Shown: one piece after another, positions 63,306-64,000 of the stretch
Position numbering within the stretch: position 1 is the first letter of the stretch
How the letters are laid out: each line of letters opens with the position of its first letter
Origin: Litomosoides sigmodontis
Taxonomy: Eukaryota > Nematoda > Chromadorea > Rhabditida > Onchocercidae
NCBI GenBank assembly: GCA_963070105.1
Contig: OY718806.1
Coordinates: 4,237,865-4,301,864 of the forward strand
Direction of reading: 5' to 3'
DNA length: 64,000 nt
Notes under the pieces: model-generated
Database searches by the model: none
Seen by the model: the letters and a program-made list of their open reading frames with translations, nothing else
Told to the model about the DNA's origin: nothing
Position numbers and translations under genes: made by a program

Positions 63306-64000
63306 GATTCAATAATGCTGGTGACTGCTAATAATAGCTCTTTGCGAACATCATGTTGGGGCGCGCTTATTTAAATGCCAAATTTTTTAATGAATTATAC
63401 TTGAGGTTATCATACCACTAAGAGGTGTATTGTAGCATGTAAAATGTTGTTTTGCAGTTGGTGATCTCATACCCGGCCATGAGTATCAGTTTCGTGTTAT
63501 AGCATGCAATTCTGTTGGCTATTCAGTACCATCAGATCCTTCTCCAAGAGTACACACAGGAATATGTTACAGTAATTGCTTTAATAATAGTTTTTTTTTG
63601 CAAAGAGGAGATTGAATTTTTATTTAATAAAATGAATTGCAGGCCTAATAATTTTTCAATCAATTTAGATGGCAATGATAGTTACGTGGAAACAGCAACT
63701 TATGGAACTGTTCCATTGCTTCAGGATGAAATCGTACACGAATCGCCACCTTTACCCGATGGCGATGATTCTCCACCACCGATACACAGGAAATTTGTTC
63801 GAGGAAGAGACAGTTGTGAGCTTTTCAATTTTTACTCCAAAATACTATAATTCAAAATACTATAATTTGCTTTTAAAATACTATAATTCACTTTCCGAGT
63901 GCTAGATGTCCTGAAATTTTTAGTGCACTGGAGGGATCCAACGCTGAGGGAGGTGATTGAATATTTGGACAGCTCAAATAAGGTTGAGCAACTCAACGCA
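59391..64000 (+). CDS. jac-1: p120/delta-catenin with FN3 domains (JAC-1), 5' part, truncated by window end
   Basis: Eighteen exons within the window, 711 codons: 59391-59515, 59568-59640, 59733-59749 (17-base microexon, uncertain), 59911-60091, 60232-60367, 60501-60593, 60924-61039, 61109-61184, 61416-61547, 61614-61735, 61877-61949, 62158-62333, 62430-62583, 62701-62936, 63006-63093, 63458-63571, 63669-63812, 63924 onward. A p120-type catenin binds the cadherin juxtamembrane tail at adherens junctions. The N-terminal part has the TKVTTTRSVRHLPV motif seen in this family. Four FN3 domains follow (about 60927-61530, 61620-62280, 62315-62815, 62845-63555), each with the Y-E-(F/I)-R-V/I-I-A strand. 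After a Pro/Asp-rich linker comes WRDPTLREVIEYLDSSN, the first armadillo repeat. The ATG abuts ATCTTTCAG. Intron 10 is GC-AG. Confidence 0.9.
60768..60840. repeat. Short imperfect tandem repeat
   Basis: GTAGTCAT, CTAAGTCATCTAAA and related units are repeated about three times in the jac-1 intron between the exons ending at 60593 and starting at 60924. Confidence 0.8.
63254..63304. repeat. (TA)n microsatellite
   Basis: About 25 TA units with one G interruption, in the jac-1 intron between the exons ending at 63093 and starting at 63458. Confidence 0.95.
63838..63890. repeat. Three-copy AAAATACTATAATT repeat
   Basis: Three near-identical units lie within the 111-base intron directly before the first armadillo exon of jac-1, filling about half of it. 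Confidence 0.9.

Overview
The window is nuclear DNA of a nematode, most likely a clade III/filarial-type species. The evidence is AT-rich sequence, many small exons with TTTCAG-type acceptors, 3' splice acceptors sitting directly on or just before start codons (the mark of spliced-leader trans-splicing), and nematode-type gene models such as a p120 catenin carrying FN3 domains (JAC-1), KLP-12, SUP-18 and CHO-1. The species assignment is inference; no species-specific sequence was identified. All gene models below were built by hand from splice sites, reading phase and recalled family signatures. No similarity search was run.

Layout, left to right. 1198-2841 (+) is AIMP2/p38, a scaffold of the multi-tRNA-synthetase complex. 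3268-4187 (+) is mitochondrial ribosomal protein mS25, 427 bp behind it on the same strand. 5044-7398 (+) is an ABHD14-type alpha/beta hydrolase. 10043-16956 (+) is the high-affinity choline transporter CHO-1, with a 3.5 kb first intron. 19107-20578 (-) is cysteine string protein (DNJ-14). 24520-26894 (+) is iodotyrosine-deiodinase-like SUP-18. 30054-46747 (+) is kinesin-4 KLP-12/KIF21, 35 exons, motor to WD40, with one 6.5 kb intron. 48059-49712 (-) is an ATF4-like bZIP factor. 52318-55453 (+) is MOCS3/UBA4. 59391 to the window end (+) is JAC-1, cut inside its first armadillo repeat.

Ten protein genes are supported, and nine are complete by reading-frame closure (summed exon lengths divisible by three, phases matching at each junction). 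Neighbours mix housekeeping functions (tRNA synthetase scaffold, mitoribosome, sulfur transfer) with neuronal or muscle functions (CHO-1 and DNJ-14 at synapses, SUP-18, KLP-12). No pathway cluster is evident. No rRNA, tRNA, CRISPR or intact transposon was found.

Most interesting signals: (1) three short overlapping uORFs just before the ATF4-like start codon, with a trans-splice-type acceptor placed so that SL addition would delete all three start codons; (2) a perfect 22-bp hairpin in the 3' UTR of the same gene; (3) a miRNA-precursor-like hairpin near 4849-4902; (4) three independent GC-AG introns, all with GCAAGT donors, one of which is also stop-free and in frame; (5) a splice junction in MOCS3 that cannot be closed with canonical sites, as if one base were missing; (6) a diverged copy of the jac-1 first exon about 0.9 kb upstream.
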